Shown: one piece after another, positions 1-10,379 of the stretch | Position numbering within the stretch: position 1 is the stretch's first letter | How the letters are laid out: each line of letters begins with the position of its first letter | From: Pogonophryne albipinna | Taxonomy: Eukaryota > Chordata > Actinopteri > Perciformes > Artedidraconidae | Reading direction: 5' to 3' | NCBI GenBank assembly: GCA_028583405.1 | Contig: JAPTMU010000278.1 | Location: 62,001-126,000, forward strand | Length of the DNA: 64,000 nucleotides | Notes under the pieces: model-generated | The model's database searches: none | The model's input: the letters and a program-made list of their open reading frames with translations, nothing else | Told to the model about the DNA's origin: nothing | Made by a program: the position numbers and the translations under genes

Positions 1-3000
1 CGTGATCTATGGGCATGATGTCATTACGTGATCTATGAGCATGATGTCATTACGTGATCTATGGGCATGATGTCATTACGTGATCTATGGGCATGATGTC
101 ATTACGTGATCTATGGGCATGATGTCATTACGTGATCTATGGGCATGATGTCATTACGTGATCTATGAGCATGATGTCATTACGTGATCTATGAGCATGA
201 TGTCATTACGTGATATATGAGCATGATGTCATTACGTGATCTATGGGCATGATGTCATTACGTGATCTATGAGCATGATGTCATTACGTGATCTATGAGC
301 ATGATGTCATTACGTGATCTATGAGTATGATGTCATTACGTGATCTATGAGCATGATGTCATTACGTGATCTATGAGCATGATGTCATTACGTGATCTAT
401 GAGCATGATGTCATTACGTGATCTATGAGCATGATGTCATTACGTGATCTATGAGCATGATGTCATCACGTGATCTATGGCATGATGTCATTACTGATCT
501 ATGAGCATGATGTCATTACGTGATCTATGAGCATGATGTCATTACGTGAATCTATGGCATGATGTCATTACGTGATCTATGGGCATGATGTCATTACTGA
601 TCTATGAGCATGATGTCATCACGTGATCTATGAGCATGATGTCATTCGTGATCTATGGGCATGATGTCATTACGTGATCTATGGCATGATGTCATTACGT
701 GATCTATGGGGCATGATGTCATTACGTGATCTATGGGCATGATGTCATTACGTGATCTATGGGCATGATGTCATTACGTGATCTATGGGCATGATGTCAT
801 TACGTGATCTATGGGCATGATGTCATTACGTGATCTATGAGCATGATGTCATTACGTGATCTATGGGCATGATGTCATTACGTGATCTATGAGCATGATG
901 TCATTACGTGATCTATGAGCATGATGTCATTACGTGATCTATGAGCATGATGTCATCACGTGATCTATGGGCATGATTACATCACGTGATCTATGAGCAT
1001 GATGTCATTAAGTGATCTATGAGCATGATGTCATTACGTGATCTATGGGCATGATGTCATCACGTGATCTATGAGCATGATGTCATCACGTGATCTATGA
1101 GCATGATGTCATTACGTGATCTATGAGCATGATGTCATTACGTGATCTATGAGCATGATGTCATCACGTGATCTATGGGCATGATGTCATTACGTGATCT
1201 ATGGGCATGATGTCATTACGTGATCTATGGGCATGATGTCATTACGTGATCTATGAGCATGATGTCATTACCTGATCTATGAGCATGATGTAATTACATT
1301 TTCTATGGGCATGATGTCATTACGTGATCTATAGGCATGATGTCATTACGTGATCTATGGGCATGATGTCATTACGTGATCTATGGGCATGATGTCATTA
1401 CGTGATCTATGAGCATGATGTCATCACGTGATCTATGGGCATGATTACATCAAGTGATCTATGAGCATGATGTCATTAAGTGATCTATGAGCATGATGTC
1501 ATTACGTGATCTATGGGCATGATGTCATCACGTGATCTATGAGCATGATGTCATTACGTGATCTATGAGCATGATGTCATTACGTGATCTATGAGCATGA
1601 TGTCATTACGTGATCTATGAGCATGATGTCATTACGTGATCTATGAGCATGATGTCATCACGTGATCTATGGGCATGATGTCATCACGTGATCTATGGGC
1701 ATGATGTCATTACGTGATCTATGGGCATGATGTCATTACGTGATCTATGGGCATGATGTCATACGTGATCTATGGGCATGATGTCATTACGTGATCTATG
1801 GGCATGATGTCATTACGTGATCTATGGCATGATGTCATTACGTGATCTATGGGCATGATGTCATTACGTGATCTAGGGCATGATGTCATTACGTGATCTA
1901 TGGCATGATGTCATTACGTGATCTATGGCATGATGTCATTACGTGATCTATGGGCATGATGTCATTACGTGATCTATGGGCATGATGTCATTACGTGATC
2001 TATGGGCATGATGTCATTACGTGATCTATGGGCATGATGTCAACGTGATCTATGGGCATGATGTCATTACGTGATCTATGGGCATGATGTCATTACGTGA
2101 TCTATGGGCATGATGTCATTCACGTGATCTATGGGTCATGATGTCATTACGTGATCTATGGGCATGATGTCATCACGTGATCTATGGCATGATGTCATCA
2201 CGTGATCTATGGGCATGATGTCATCCACGTGATCTATGGGCAGATGTCATCACGTGATCTATGGCATGATGTCATTACGTGATCTATGGGCATGATGTCA
2301 TTACGTGATCTATGAGCATGATGTCATCACGTGATCTATGGGCATGATGTCATTACGTGATCTATGGGCATGATGTCATTACGTGATCTATGGGCATGAT
2401 GTCATTACGTGATCTATGGGCATGATGTCATTACGTGATCTATGAGCATGATGTCATTACGTGATCTATGGCATGATGTCATTACGTGATCTATGGGCAT
2501 GATGTCATTACGTGATCTATGAGCATGATGTCATTACGTGATCTATGGGCATGATGTCATTACGTGATCTATGGGCATGATGTCATTACGTGATCTATGG
2601 GCATGATGTCATTACGTGATCTATGAGCATGATGTCATTACGTGATCTATGGCATGATGTCATTACGTGATCTATGGGCATGATGTCATTACGTGATCTA
2701 TGGGCATGATGTCATTACGTGCCATGGCATGATGTCATTACGTGATCTATGGGCATGATGTCATTACGTGATCTATGGGCATGATGTCATTACGTGATCT
2801 ATGGGCATGATGTCATTACGTGATCTATGGGCATGATGTCATTACGTGATCTATGGGCATGATGTATTACGTGATCTATGGGCATGATGTTCATTACGTG
2901 ATCTATGAGCATGATGTCATTACGTGATCTATGGGCATGATGTCATTACGTGATCTATGGCATGATGTCATTACGTGATCTATGGGCATGATGTCATTAC

Positions 3001-4654
3001 GTGATCTATGGCATGATGTCATTACGTGATCTATGGGCATGATGTCATTACGTGATCTATGAGCATGATGTCATTACGTGATCTATGGGCATGATGTCAT
3101 TACGTGATCTATGGGCATGATGTCATTACGTGATCTATGGGCATGATGTCATTACGTGATCTATGGGCATGATGTCATTACGTGATCTATGGGCATGATG
3201 TCATTACGTGATCTATGAGCATGATGTCATTACGTGATCTATGGCATGATGTCATTACGTGATCTATGGGCATGATGTCATTACGTGATCTATGGGCATG
3301 ATGTCATTACGTGATCTATGGGCATGATGTCATTACGTGATCTATGGGCATGATGTCATTACGTGATCTATGGGCATGATGTCATTACGTGATCTATGAG
3401 CATGATGTCATTACGTGATCTATGGGCATGATGTCATTACGTGATCTATGGCATGATGTCATTACGTGATCTATGGGCATGATGTCATTACGTGATCTAT
3501 GGGCATGATGTCATTACGTGATCTATGAGCATGATGTCATTACGTGATCTATGAGCATGATGTCATTACGTGATCTATGGGCATGATGTCATCACGTGAT
3601 CTATGAGCATGATGTCATCACGTGATCTATGAGCATGATGTCATCACGTGATCTATGGGCATGATGTCATCACGTGATCTATGGGCATGATGTCATCACG
3701 TGATCTATGGGCATGATGTCATTACGTGATCTATGAGCATGATGTCATTACGTGATCTATGAGCATGATGTCATTACGTGATCTATGAGCATGATGTCAT
3801 TACGTGATCTATGAGCATGATGTCATTACGTGATCTATGGAGCATGATGTCATCACGTGATCTATGGGCATGATGTCATTACGTGATCTATGGCATGATG
3901 TCATTACGTGATCTATGGCATGATGTCATTACGTGATCTATTGGCATGATGTCATTACGTGATCTATGGGCATGATGTCATTACGTGATCTATGGGCATG
4001 ATGTCATTACGTGATCTATGAGCATGATGTCATTACGTGATCTATGGCATGATGTCATTACGTGATCTATGGCATGATGTCATTACGTGATCTATGGGCA
4101 TGATGTCATTACGTGATCTATGGGCATGATGTCATTACGTGATCTATGGGCATGATGTCATTACGTGATCTATGAGCATGATGTCATTACGTGATCTATG
4201 AGCATGATGTCATTACGTGATCTATGGGCATGATGTCATTACGTGATCTATGGGCATGATGTCATTACGTGATCTATGAGCATGATGTCATTACGTGATC
4301 TATGGGCATGATTCATTACGTGATCTATGGCATGATGTCATTACGTGATCTATGGGCATGATGTCATTACGTGATCTATGGCATGATGTCATTACGTGAT
4401 CTATGAGCATGATGTCATTACGTGATCTATGGGCATGATGTCATTACGTGATCTATGAGCATGATGTCATTACGTGATCTATGGGCATGATGTCATTACG
4501 TGATCTATGGGCATGATGTCATTACGTGATCTATGAGCATGATGTCATTACGTGATCTATGAGCATGATGTCATTACGTGATCTATGTGGCATGATGTCA
4601 TTACGTGATCTATGGGCATGATGTCATTACGTGATCTATGGCATGATGTCATTA
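1..4654 (+). repeat. 26-bp satellite array, first block
   Basis: Head-to-tail copies of a 26-bp monomer, CGTGATCTATGRGCATGATG followed by TCATTA, about 179 units. The main variable sites are G/A at the R position and T/C in the CATTACG or CATCACG junction. There are also 25-bp units lacking one G (ATGGCATG) and a few units with single-base losses or gains, such as near 1873, 2249 and 2720. No reading frame here is credible. The array runs off the left edge of the window. Confidence 0.97.
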
Positions 4655-5654
4655 NNNNNNNNNNNNNNNNNNNNNNNNNNNNNNNNNNNNNNNNNNNNNN
4701 NNNNNNNNNNNNNNNNNNNNNNNNNNNNNNNNNNNNNNNNNNNNNNNNNNNNNNNNNNNNNNNNNNNNNNNNNNNNNNNNNNNNNNNNNNNNNNNNNNNN
4801 NNNNNNNNNNNNNNNNNNNNNNNNNNNNNNNNNNNNNNNNNNNNNNNNNNNNNNNNNNNNNNNNNNNNNNNNNNNNNNNNNNNNNNNNNNNNNNNNNNNN
4901 NNNNNNNNNNNNNNNNNNNNNNNNNNNNNNNNNNNNNNNNNNNNNNNNNNNNNNNNNNNNNNNNNNNNNNNNNNNNNNNNNNNNNNNNNNNNNNNNNNNN
5001 NNNNNNNNNNNNNNNNNNNNNNNNNNNNNNNNNNNNNNNNNNNNNNNNNNNNNNNNNNNNNNNNNNNNNNNNNNNNNNNNNNNNNNNNNNNNNNNNNNNN
5101 NNNNNNNNNNNNNNNNNNNNNNNNNNNNNNNNNNNNNNNNNNNNNNNNNNNNNNNNNNNNNNNNNNNNNNNNNNNNNNNNNNNNNNNNNNNNNNNNNNNN
5201 NNNNNNNNNNNNNNNNNNNNNNNNNNNNNNNNNNNNNNNNNNNNNNNNNNNNNNNNNNNNNNNNNNNNNNNNNNNNNNNNNNNNNNNNNNNNNNNNNNNN
5301 NNNNNNNNNNNNNNNNNNNNNNNNNNNNNNNNNNNNNNNNNNNNNNNNNNNNNNNNNNNNNNNNNNNNNNNNNNNNNNNNNNNNNNNNNNNNNNNNNNNN
5401 NNNNNNNNNNNNNNNNNNNNNNNNNNNNNNNNNNNNNNNNNNNNNNNNNNNNNNNNNNNNNNNNNNNNNNNNNNNNNNNNNNNNNNNNNNNNNNNNNNNN
5501 NNNNNNNNNNNNNNNNNNNNNNNNNNNNNNNNNNNNNNNNNNNNNNNNNNNNNNNNNNNNNNNNNNNNNNNNNNNNNNNNNNNNNNNNNNNNNNNNNNNN
5601 NNNNNNNNNNNNNNNNNNNNNNNNNNNNNNNNNNNNNNNNNNNNNNNNNNNNNN
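4655..5654. other. assembly gap of exactly 1000 N
   Basis: One thousand consecutive N. The round number suggests a placeholder of unknown size rather than a measured gap. Both flanks are the same 26-bp satellite but on opposite strands, so the scaffold join falls inside the satellite. Open frames spanning the N run are artefacts. Confidence 0.99.
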
Positions 5655-6201
5655 TGACATCATGCTCATAGATCACGTAATGACATCATGCTCATAGATC
5701 ACGTAATGACATCATGCCCATAGATCACGTAATGACATCATGCCTCATAGATCACGTAATGACATCATGCCCATAGATCACGTAATGACATCATGCCCAT
5801 AGATCACGTAATGACATCATGCCCATAGATCACGTAATGACATCATGCCCATAGATCACGTAATGACATCATGCCCATAGATCACGTAATGACATCATGC
5901 TCATAGATCACGTAATGACATCATGCTCATAGATCACGTAATGACATCATGCCCATAGATCACGTAATGACATCATGCCCATAGATCACGTAATGACATC
6001 ATGCTCATAGATCACGTAATGACATCATGCCCATAGATCACGTAATGACATCATGCCCATAGATCACGTAATGACATCATGCCATAGATCACGTAATGAC
6101 ATCATGCCCATAGATCACGTAATGACATCATGCTCATAGATCACGTAATGACATCATGCTCATAGATCACGTAATGACATCATGCCCATAGATCACGTAA
6201 T
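5655..6201 (-). repeat. 26-bp satellite array, second block, opposite orientation
   Basis: About 21 copies of the reverse complement of the first block's monomer (TGACATCATGCYCATAGATC then ACGTAA). The block ends at 6201 where the LTR retrotransposon is inserted. The same orientation resumes exactly in register after the element at 10380. Confidence 0.96.
6197..6201. repeat. target-site duplication, left copy (GTAAT)
   Basis: GTAAT directly precedes the 5' LTR and is repeated at 10380-10384 after the 3' LTR. Removing the element plus one GTAAT restores an intact satellite monomer (CACGTAATGACATCATG). This shows that integration occurred into a pre-existing array. Five-base duplications are usual for Ty3/Gypsy-type integrases. 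Confidence 0.95.
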
Positions 6202-6633
6202 TGTCAGGATTCTCTTATGTTGTTTTGGATGTTTTGGGTGTTTGATGTCATGTTTTCCTCCCTGGTTATTGTCTGGTCCTTTTCCCTGTGTGTTTTCCTC
6301 CCGTCGTTAGTTCCCTGGTGTGTCTGGTTATATGATTGTGTTCACCTGTGGCCCTTGTGTTTCTCCTCCCCTGCCCAGCTGTTTCTCGTCCCTTGATTAC
6401 CCCTCCCTGTATTTAGTCGTGTCTCTTCCTGTGTTCAGTGTTGGTGCTTCTTTCGTTGTGACTGAGTTCACCGGTGAGTGTTCTGTTTTGTCGATGGTAT
6501 TAGTTATCCTTGAAATAAAGGTTTTCACTTTAAAAAAAAAAAAAAAAAAAAAAAAATGGTATTAGTTATCCTTGAAATAAAGGTTTTCACTTTAATCTGC
6601 ATTTGGGTCCTGCTTGCTGCACACACCGTGACA
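6202..6633 (+). repeat. 5' LTR, 432 bp, with internal poly(A) insertion
   Basis: Starts TGTCAGGATT and ends CCGTGACA. Likely U3 is 6202 to about 6436, with a weak TATA-like GTATTTA at 6409-6415. R begins near the A at 6437 in an initiator-like TTCAGTG context. AATAAA lies at 6514-6519, followed by U5. It differs from the 3' LTR by 62 extra bases: a run of 25 A from 6532 to 6556, then a second copy of the segment around the poly(A) signal (6557 onward repeats 6495 onward). Confidence 0.93.
6436..6449 (+). promoter_or_regulatory. predicted transcript 5' end, self-primer of the LTR element
   Basis: CAGTGTTGGTGCTT lies about 25-30 bp after the TATA-like GTATTTA. Its GTTGGTGCTT (6440-6449) is a perfect complement of AAGCACCAAC directly after the LTR. 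Allowing one bulged base, the pairing extends back to the A at 6437. Elements of the Tf1/sushi group prime minus-strand synthesis with the folded-back 5' end of their own mRNA. The start site itself is inferred. Confidence 0.6.
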
Positions 6634-6649
6634 GAAAGCACCAACCACT
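6634..6649 (+). promoter_or_regulatory. primer-binding site, self-priming type
   Basis: The 16 bases GAAAGCACCAACCACT follow the 5' LTR end at 6633 directly. They do not look like the 3' end of a familiar tRNA primer. They are complementary to the predicted 5' end of the element's own transcript (6437-6449), which is the arrangement known for Tf1 and vertebrate sushi-type elements. The ORF start codon follows at 6651. Confidence 0.6.
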
Positions 6650-6650
6650 A

Positions 6651-9600
6651 ATGGACCCAGCAGATGATCCATGGGAGGTTGAATTACAGCATTTCACCTT
6701 CTATCTGGCTTGCTGCTTCGATTGGTGGAAGGAAGCGTCCAGTGTTCGGCAGAAGAGGGCCGCTCTGGGAGAGGCGCTCCAGTTGGCAGCAGAGAAACCA
6801 TGTTTTGTGGAATTCTTACCTGACTGGATTTTGGACTTCCTTTCAACATGTGATTCCTGGCATGCTAGCTCCCTGTCTTCCAAATCCCAACCTGGCACCA
6901 TACGCCTCGCTGGGATCCGTCTGGGGTTAACCCATGCTTCTGCCCCAGTTCCTGCTCCTGTTCAGGAGTCGTATGCTGGATCTCGTCTGGCTTTGGGAGG
7001 TCCACGGAGTATTCAGGCGGCTGCTAAGAGGAGTCGTCGCAAGGCCAGACTAGCAGCCCGGGCTCCAGCAGCCATGGTCCCGGCCCCAGTTCTGGCCCCA
7101 GCAGCCATGGTCCCGGCCCCAGTGCTGGCCCCAGCAGCCATGGTTCCGGCCCCAGTTCCGACTCCAGCACCTCGTCTCCTGCTGGCTACCCAGCCGACGC
7201 CAGCTCCCCGTGCCCTGTCGGCGTACCGGCCGACTCCAGCACCTCGTCTCCTGCTGGCTCCCCAGCCGACGCCAGCTCCCCAAGTCCTGTCGGCGTACCG
7301 GCCGACTCCAGCACCTCGTCTCCTGCTGGCTCCCCAGCCGACGCCAGCTCCCCGTGTCCTGTCGGCGTACCGGCCGACTCCAGCACCTCGTCTCCTGCTG
7401 GCTCCCCAGCCGACGCCAGCTCCCCAAGTCCTGTCGGCGTACCGGCCGACTCCAGCACCTCGTCTCCTGTTGGCTCTCCAGCCAACACCAGCTCCCCGAG
7501 TCCTGTCGCCGTACCGACCGACACAAGTCCCCTTTCCAGTTCCCTCTCGAGTCCCCTCTCCAGTCCCCTCTCCAGTCCCCTCTCCAGTTCCCTCTCGAGT
7601 CCCCTCTCCAGTCCCCTCTCCAGTCCCCTCTCCAATTCCCTCTCCAGTTCCCTCTCTAGTCTCCTCTCAAGTTCCCTCTCGAGTTCCCTTTCTAGTCCCC
7701 TCTCGAGTCCCCTCTCAAGTTCCCTCTCTAGTTCCCTCTCGAGTCCCCTCTCCAGTTCCCTCTCCAGTTCCCTCTCTAGTCCTCTCTCGAGTCCCCTCTC
7801 AAGTCTCGTCTCGAGTTCCCTCTCAAGTTCCCTCTCTAGTCCCCTCTCTAGTCCCCTCTCGAGTCCCCTCTCGAGTTCCCTCTCGAGTCCCCTCTCGAGT
7901 CCCCTCTCGAGGTCCCTCTCAAGTCCTCTCTCAAGTCTCCTCTCAAGTTCCTACCCGAGTCCCCTCTCAAGTAACCTCTCGAGTCCCGTCTCGAGTCCCG
8001 TCTCCAGTCCCGTCTCCAGTCCCCTCTCCAGTCCCCTCTCCAGTCCCCTCTCCAGTTCCCTCTCGAGTCTCCTCTCCAGTTCCCTCTCCAGTCTCCTCTC
8101 GAGTCCCCTCTCCAGTTCCCTCTCGAGTCCCCTCTCCAGTTCCCTCTCGAGTCTCCTCTCCAGTTCCCTCTCCAGTCTCCTCTCGAGTCCCTTCTCCAGT
8201 TCCCTCTCGAGTCCCCTCTCCAGTTCCCTCTCCAGTTCCCTCTCCAGTTCCCTCTCGAGTCCCCTCTCGAGTCCCCTCTCGAGTCCCCTCTCCAGTTCCC
8301 TCTCGAGTCCCCTCTCCAGTTCCCTCTCAAGTCCCCTCTCCAGTTCCCTCTCGAGTCTCCTCTCCAGTTCCCTCTCCAGTCTCCTCTCGAGTCCCCTCTC
8401 CAGTTTCCTCTCGAGTCCCCTCTCCAGTTCCCTCTCGAGTCTCCTCTCCAGTTCCCTCTCCAGTCTCCTCTCGAGTCCCTTCTCCAGTTCCCTCTCGAGT
8501 CCCCTCTCCAGTTCCCTCTCCAGTTCCCTCTCCAGTTCCCTCTCCAGTTCCCTCTCGAGTCCCCTCTCGAGTCCCCTCTCGAGTCTCCTCTCGAGTTCCC
8601 TCTCTAGTCTCCTCTCGAGTCCCCTCTCCAGTTCCCTCTCGAGTTCCCTCTCGAGTCCCCTCTCGAGTTCCCTCTCGAGTCCCCTCTCCAGTTCCCTCTC
8701 CAGTTCCCTCTCGAGTCCCCTCTCCAGTTCCCTCTCAAGTCCCTACCCAAGTGTCGTTGGAGGTTCCGCTGGGGGTCCTGCCAACTCTTTGTCTTGTCCC
8801 GTTGGAGGCCCCGCCGACTACTCTCCTGCCGGGGGTCCTGCCAACCCAGTGTCCTGTGCCGTTGGAGGCCCCGCCGACTACTCTCCTGCCGGGGGTCCTG
8901 CCAACCCAGTGTCCTGTGCCGTTGGAGGCCCCGCCGACTACTCTCCTGCCGGGGGTCCTGCCAACTCTATGTCCTGTGCCGGTGGAGGCCCCGCCGACTA
9001 CTCTCCTGCCGGGGGTCCTGCCAACCCAGTGTCCTGTGCCGTTGGAGGCCCCGCCGACTACTCTCCTGCCGGGGGTCCTGCCAACCCAGTGTCCTGCGCC
9101 GTTGGAGGCCCCGCCGACTACCCTCCTGCCGGGGGTCCTGCCAACCCTGTGTCCTGTCCCGTTGGAGGCCCCGCCGACTACTCTTCTGCCGGGGGTCCTG
9201 CCAACCCAGTGTCCTGTGCCGTTGGAGGCCCCGCCGACTACTCTTCTGCCAGGGGTCCTGCCAACTCCATGTCCTGAGCCGTTGGAGGTCCCGCAGACTG
9301 CTCTTCTGCCGGGGGTCCTGCCAACCCCAGGTCCTGAGCCTTTGGAGGTCCCGCAGACTGCTCTTCTGCTGGGAGTCCTGCCAATCCCATGTCTTGTTCC
9401 GGTGGAGGTCCTGCCGTTACCTGTCCCACCGACACCGGGTCCTGCCCGGCCTCCGGAGCTGTCCCGTCAGCGCCTTCCTGCCCGGCATCCGGAACTGTCC
9501 GGTCTTCGCCCTCGAGCCCGGCCCCCTGAAAGCCGCGGTCTTCGCCCTCGAGTCCGGCCCCCTGTGAGCCGTGGTCTTCGCCCTCGAGCCCGGCCCCCTG

Positions 9601-10118
9601 AGAGCCGCGGTCTTCGGCCTCGAGCCCGGCCCCCTGAGAGCCGCGGACTTCGCCCTCATGCTCGGCCCCCTGACTCTTCCTTGGTCTCTGCCTTGCCCCC
9701 GGGCCGTCCGCCCGAGACCCCCTCCTTGGTCTCTGCCTTGCCCCCGGGCCGTCCGCCCGAGATTTCCACCCTGGACTTGGCCTTGCCCCCGGGCCGTCCG
9801 CCCGAGATCCCTTCAGGGCCCGTCCTCCGGACCCCCTCCACCCACCCTGGTGCGCCTAGTGTTGTGTCCCGCCTCCGGACCCCCTCCACCCTCCCTGGTG
9901 CGCCTAGTGTTGTGTCCCGCCTCCGGACCCCCTCCACCCACCCTGCTTGGGGTTTTGGACTTTTGTGGTTCTTTGGGACGTCTGGAATCCGTCCCTTGAG
10001 GGGGGGTTCTGTCAGGATTCTCTTATGTTGTTTTGGATGTTTTGGGTGTTTGATGTCATGTTTTCCTCCCTGGTTATTGTCTGGTCCTTTTCCCTGTGTG
10101 TTTTCCTCCCGTCGTTAG
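6651..10118 (+). CDS. Gag-like N-terminus fused to a long repetitive proline-rich ORF
   Basis: A single open frame of 1155 codons, starting at the ATG at 6651 just downstream of the PBS and ending inside the 3' LTR. An in-frame ATG at 6603 lies within the 5' LTR and would add 16 residues, so I prefer 6651 (MDPADDPWEVEL...). Residues 1 to about 85 look like a fish Gypsy Gag N-terminus, rich in W, F and L; about 120-135 are basic (AAKRSRRKARLAAR). The rest consists of consecutive tandem repeat families: an 11-residue unit with PAAMVPAP (about 7066-7160), a 24-residue PTPAPRLLLAPQ unit (7160-7500), a 4-residue VPSP/VPSR unit (7520-8745), a 20-residue LPTQCPVPLEAPP unit (8750-9410), a 12-residue ARPPESRGLRPR unit (9440-9660), a 15-residue LPPGRPPE unit (9674-9806) and a 16-residue LRTPSTHPGAPSVVSR unit (9826-9945). 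I see no zinc knuckle, protease or reverse transcriptase. Whether it makes protein or is just stop-free repeat sequence is undecided. Confidence 0.6.
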   Translation: MDPADDPWEVELQHFTFYLACCFDWWKEASSVRQKRAALGEALQLAAEKPCFVEFLPDWILDFLSTCDSWHASSLSSKSQPGTIRLAGIRLGLTHASAPVPAPVQESYAGSRLALGGPRSIQAAAKRSRRKARLAARAPAAMVPAPVLAPAAMVPAPVLAPAAMVPAPVPTPAPRLLLATQPTPAPRALSAYRPTPAPRLLLAPQPTPAPQVLSAYRPTPAPRLLLAPQPTPAPRVLSAYRPTPAPRLLLAPQPTPAPQVLSAYRPTPAPRLLLALQPTPAPRVLSPYRPTQVPFPVPSRVPSPVPSPVPSPVPSRVPSPVPSPVPSPIPSPVPSLVSSQVPSRVPFLVPSRVPSQVPSLVPSRVPSPVPSPVPSLVLSRVPSQVSSRVPSQVPSLVPSLVPSRVPSRVPSRVPSRVPSRGPSQVLSQVSSQVPTRVPSQVTSRVPSRVPSPVPSPVPSPVPSPVPSPVPSRVSSPVPSPVSSRVPSPVPSRVPSPVPSRVSSPVPSPVSSRVPSPVPSRVPSPVPSPVPSPVPSRVPSRVPSRVPSPVPSRVPSPVPSQVPSPVPSRVSSPVPSPVSSRVPSPVSSRVPSPVPSRVSSPVPSPVSSRVPSPVPSRVPSPVPSPVPSPVPSPVPSRVPSRVPSRVSSRVPSLVSSRVPSPVPSRVPSRVPSRVPSRVPSPVPSPVPSRVPSPVPSQVPTQVSLEVPLGVLPTLCLVPLEAPPTTLLPGVLPTQCPVPLEAPPTTLLPGVLPTQCPVPLEAPPTTLLPGVLPTLCPVPVEAPPTTLLPGVLPTQCPVPLEAPPTTLLPGVLPTQCPAPLEAPPTTLLPGVLPTLCPVPLEAPPTTLLPGVLPTQCPVPLEAPPTTLLPGVLPTPCPEPLEVPQTALLPGVLPTPGPEPLEVPQTALLLGVLPIPCLVPVEVLPLPVPPTPGPARPPELSRQRLPARHPELSGLRPRARPPESRGLRPRVRPPVSRGLRPRARPPESRGLRPRARPPESRGLRPHARPPDSSLVSALPPGRPPETPSLVSALPPGRPPEISTLDLALPPGRPPEIPSGPVLRTPSTHPGAPSVVSRLRTPSTLPGAPSVVSRLRTPSTHPAWGFGLLWFFGTSGIRPLRGGSVRILLCCFGCFGCLMSCFPPWLLSGPFPCVFSSRR
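7520..8745 (+). repeat. 12-bp coding minisatellite (VPSP/VPSR)
   Basis: About 100 copies of a 12-bp unit, such as AGTCCCCTCTCC or AGTTCCCTCTCG. Larger blocks recur (for example 8041-8200 against 8335-8500), so the array grew by duplicating multi-unit segments. The period is a multiple of three, which keeps the retrotransposon ORF open. The strand is very pyrimidine-rich, and XhoI-like CTCGAG steps recur throughout. Confidence 0.95.
8750..9415 (+). repeat. 60-bp coding minisatellite, about 11 units
   Basis: Exact 60-base periodicity (GGGGGTCCTGCCAACCCAGT ...). The first and last units are more diverged than the central ones, as expected for unequal exchange. The period is a multiple of three and encodes a 20-residue unit (GVLPTQCPVPLEAPPTTLLP) within the LTR element's ORF. 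Confidence 0.95.
9998..10006 (+). promoter_or_regulatory. polypurine tract of the LTR element
   Basis: GAGGGGGGG lies three bases before the 3' LTR start at 10010. This is the expected position for the primer of plus-strand DNA synthesis in LTR retrotransposons. Confidence 0.7.
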
Positions 10119-10379
10119 TTCCCTGGTGTGTCTGGTTATATGATTGTGTTCACCTGTGGCCCTTGTGTTTCTCCTCCCCTGCCCAGCTGTTTCTCGTCCC
10201 TTGATTACCCCTCCCTGTATTTAGTCGTGTCTCTTCCTGTGTTCAGTGTTGGTGCTTCTTTCGTTGTGACTGAGTTCACCGGTGAGTGTTCTGTTTTGTC
10301 GATGGTATTAGTTATCCTTGAAATAAAGGTTTTCACTTTAATCTGCATTTGGGTCCTGCTTGCTGCACACACCGTGACA
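10010..10379 (+). repeat. 3' LTR, 370 bp
   Basis: TGTCAGGATT...CCGTGACA. It appears identical by eye to the 5' LTR apart from lacking that copy's 62-bp poly(A)-containing insertion. AATAAA is at 10322-10327. The GTAAT target duplication follows at 10380-10384. The element's ORF terminates inside it at 10118. Confidence 0.95.

Larger units (their letters stand above)
6202..10379 (+). mobile_element. non-autonomous LTR retrotransposon, Ty3/Gypsy (Tf1/sushi-like)
   Basis: A complete element of about 4.2 kb. It has 5' and 3' LTRs that look identical by eye apart from one 62-bp insertion, LTR ends TGTCA...TGACA, and a 5-bp target duplication. A primer-binding region directly follows the 5' LTR, there is one long ORF, and a purine tract (9998-10006) lies just before the 3' LTR. 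No protease, reverse transcriptase, RNase H or integrase is encoded, so mobility would depend on a partner element. Near-identical LTRs imply a recent insertion. The Tf1/sushi-group assignment rests on the self-priming signature described in the PBS entry; no pol gene is present to classify it directly. Confidence 0.9.

Noticed and set aside
4557..5697. Four frames of 346-370 codons spanning the N run
   Set aside because: Almost entirely unknown residues; gap artefacts.
6320..6565. 81-codon frame in the 5' LTR and its copy in the 3' LTR
   Set aside because: Lies wholly within LTR regulatory sequence and ends in the poly(A) run; no coding signal.
6634..6649. tRNA primer-binding site for the LTR element
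   Set aside because: No match to common tRNA 3' ends ending in TGG. Complementarity to the element's own R region explains it better.
7050..9937. Antisense and out-of-frame ORFs within the LTR element
   Set aside because: Repeat periods are multiples of three, so other frames also stay open. Only the frame beginning after the PBS has a Gag-like start.
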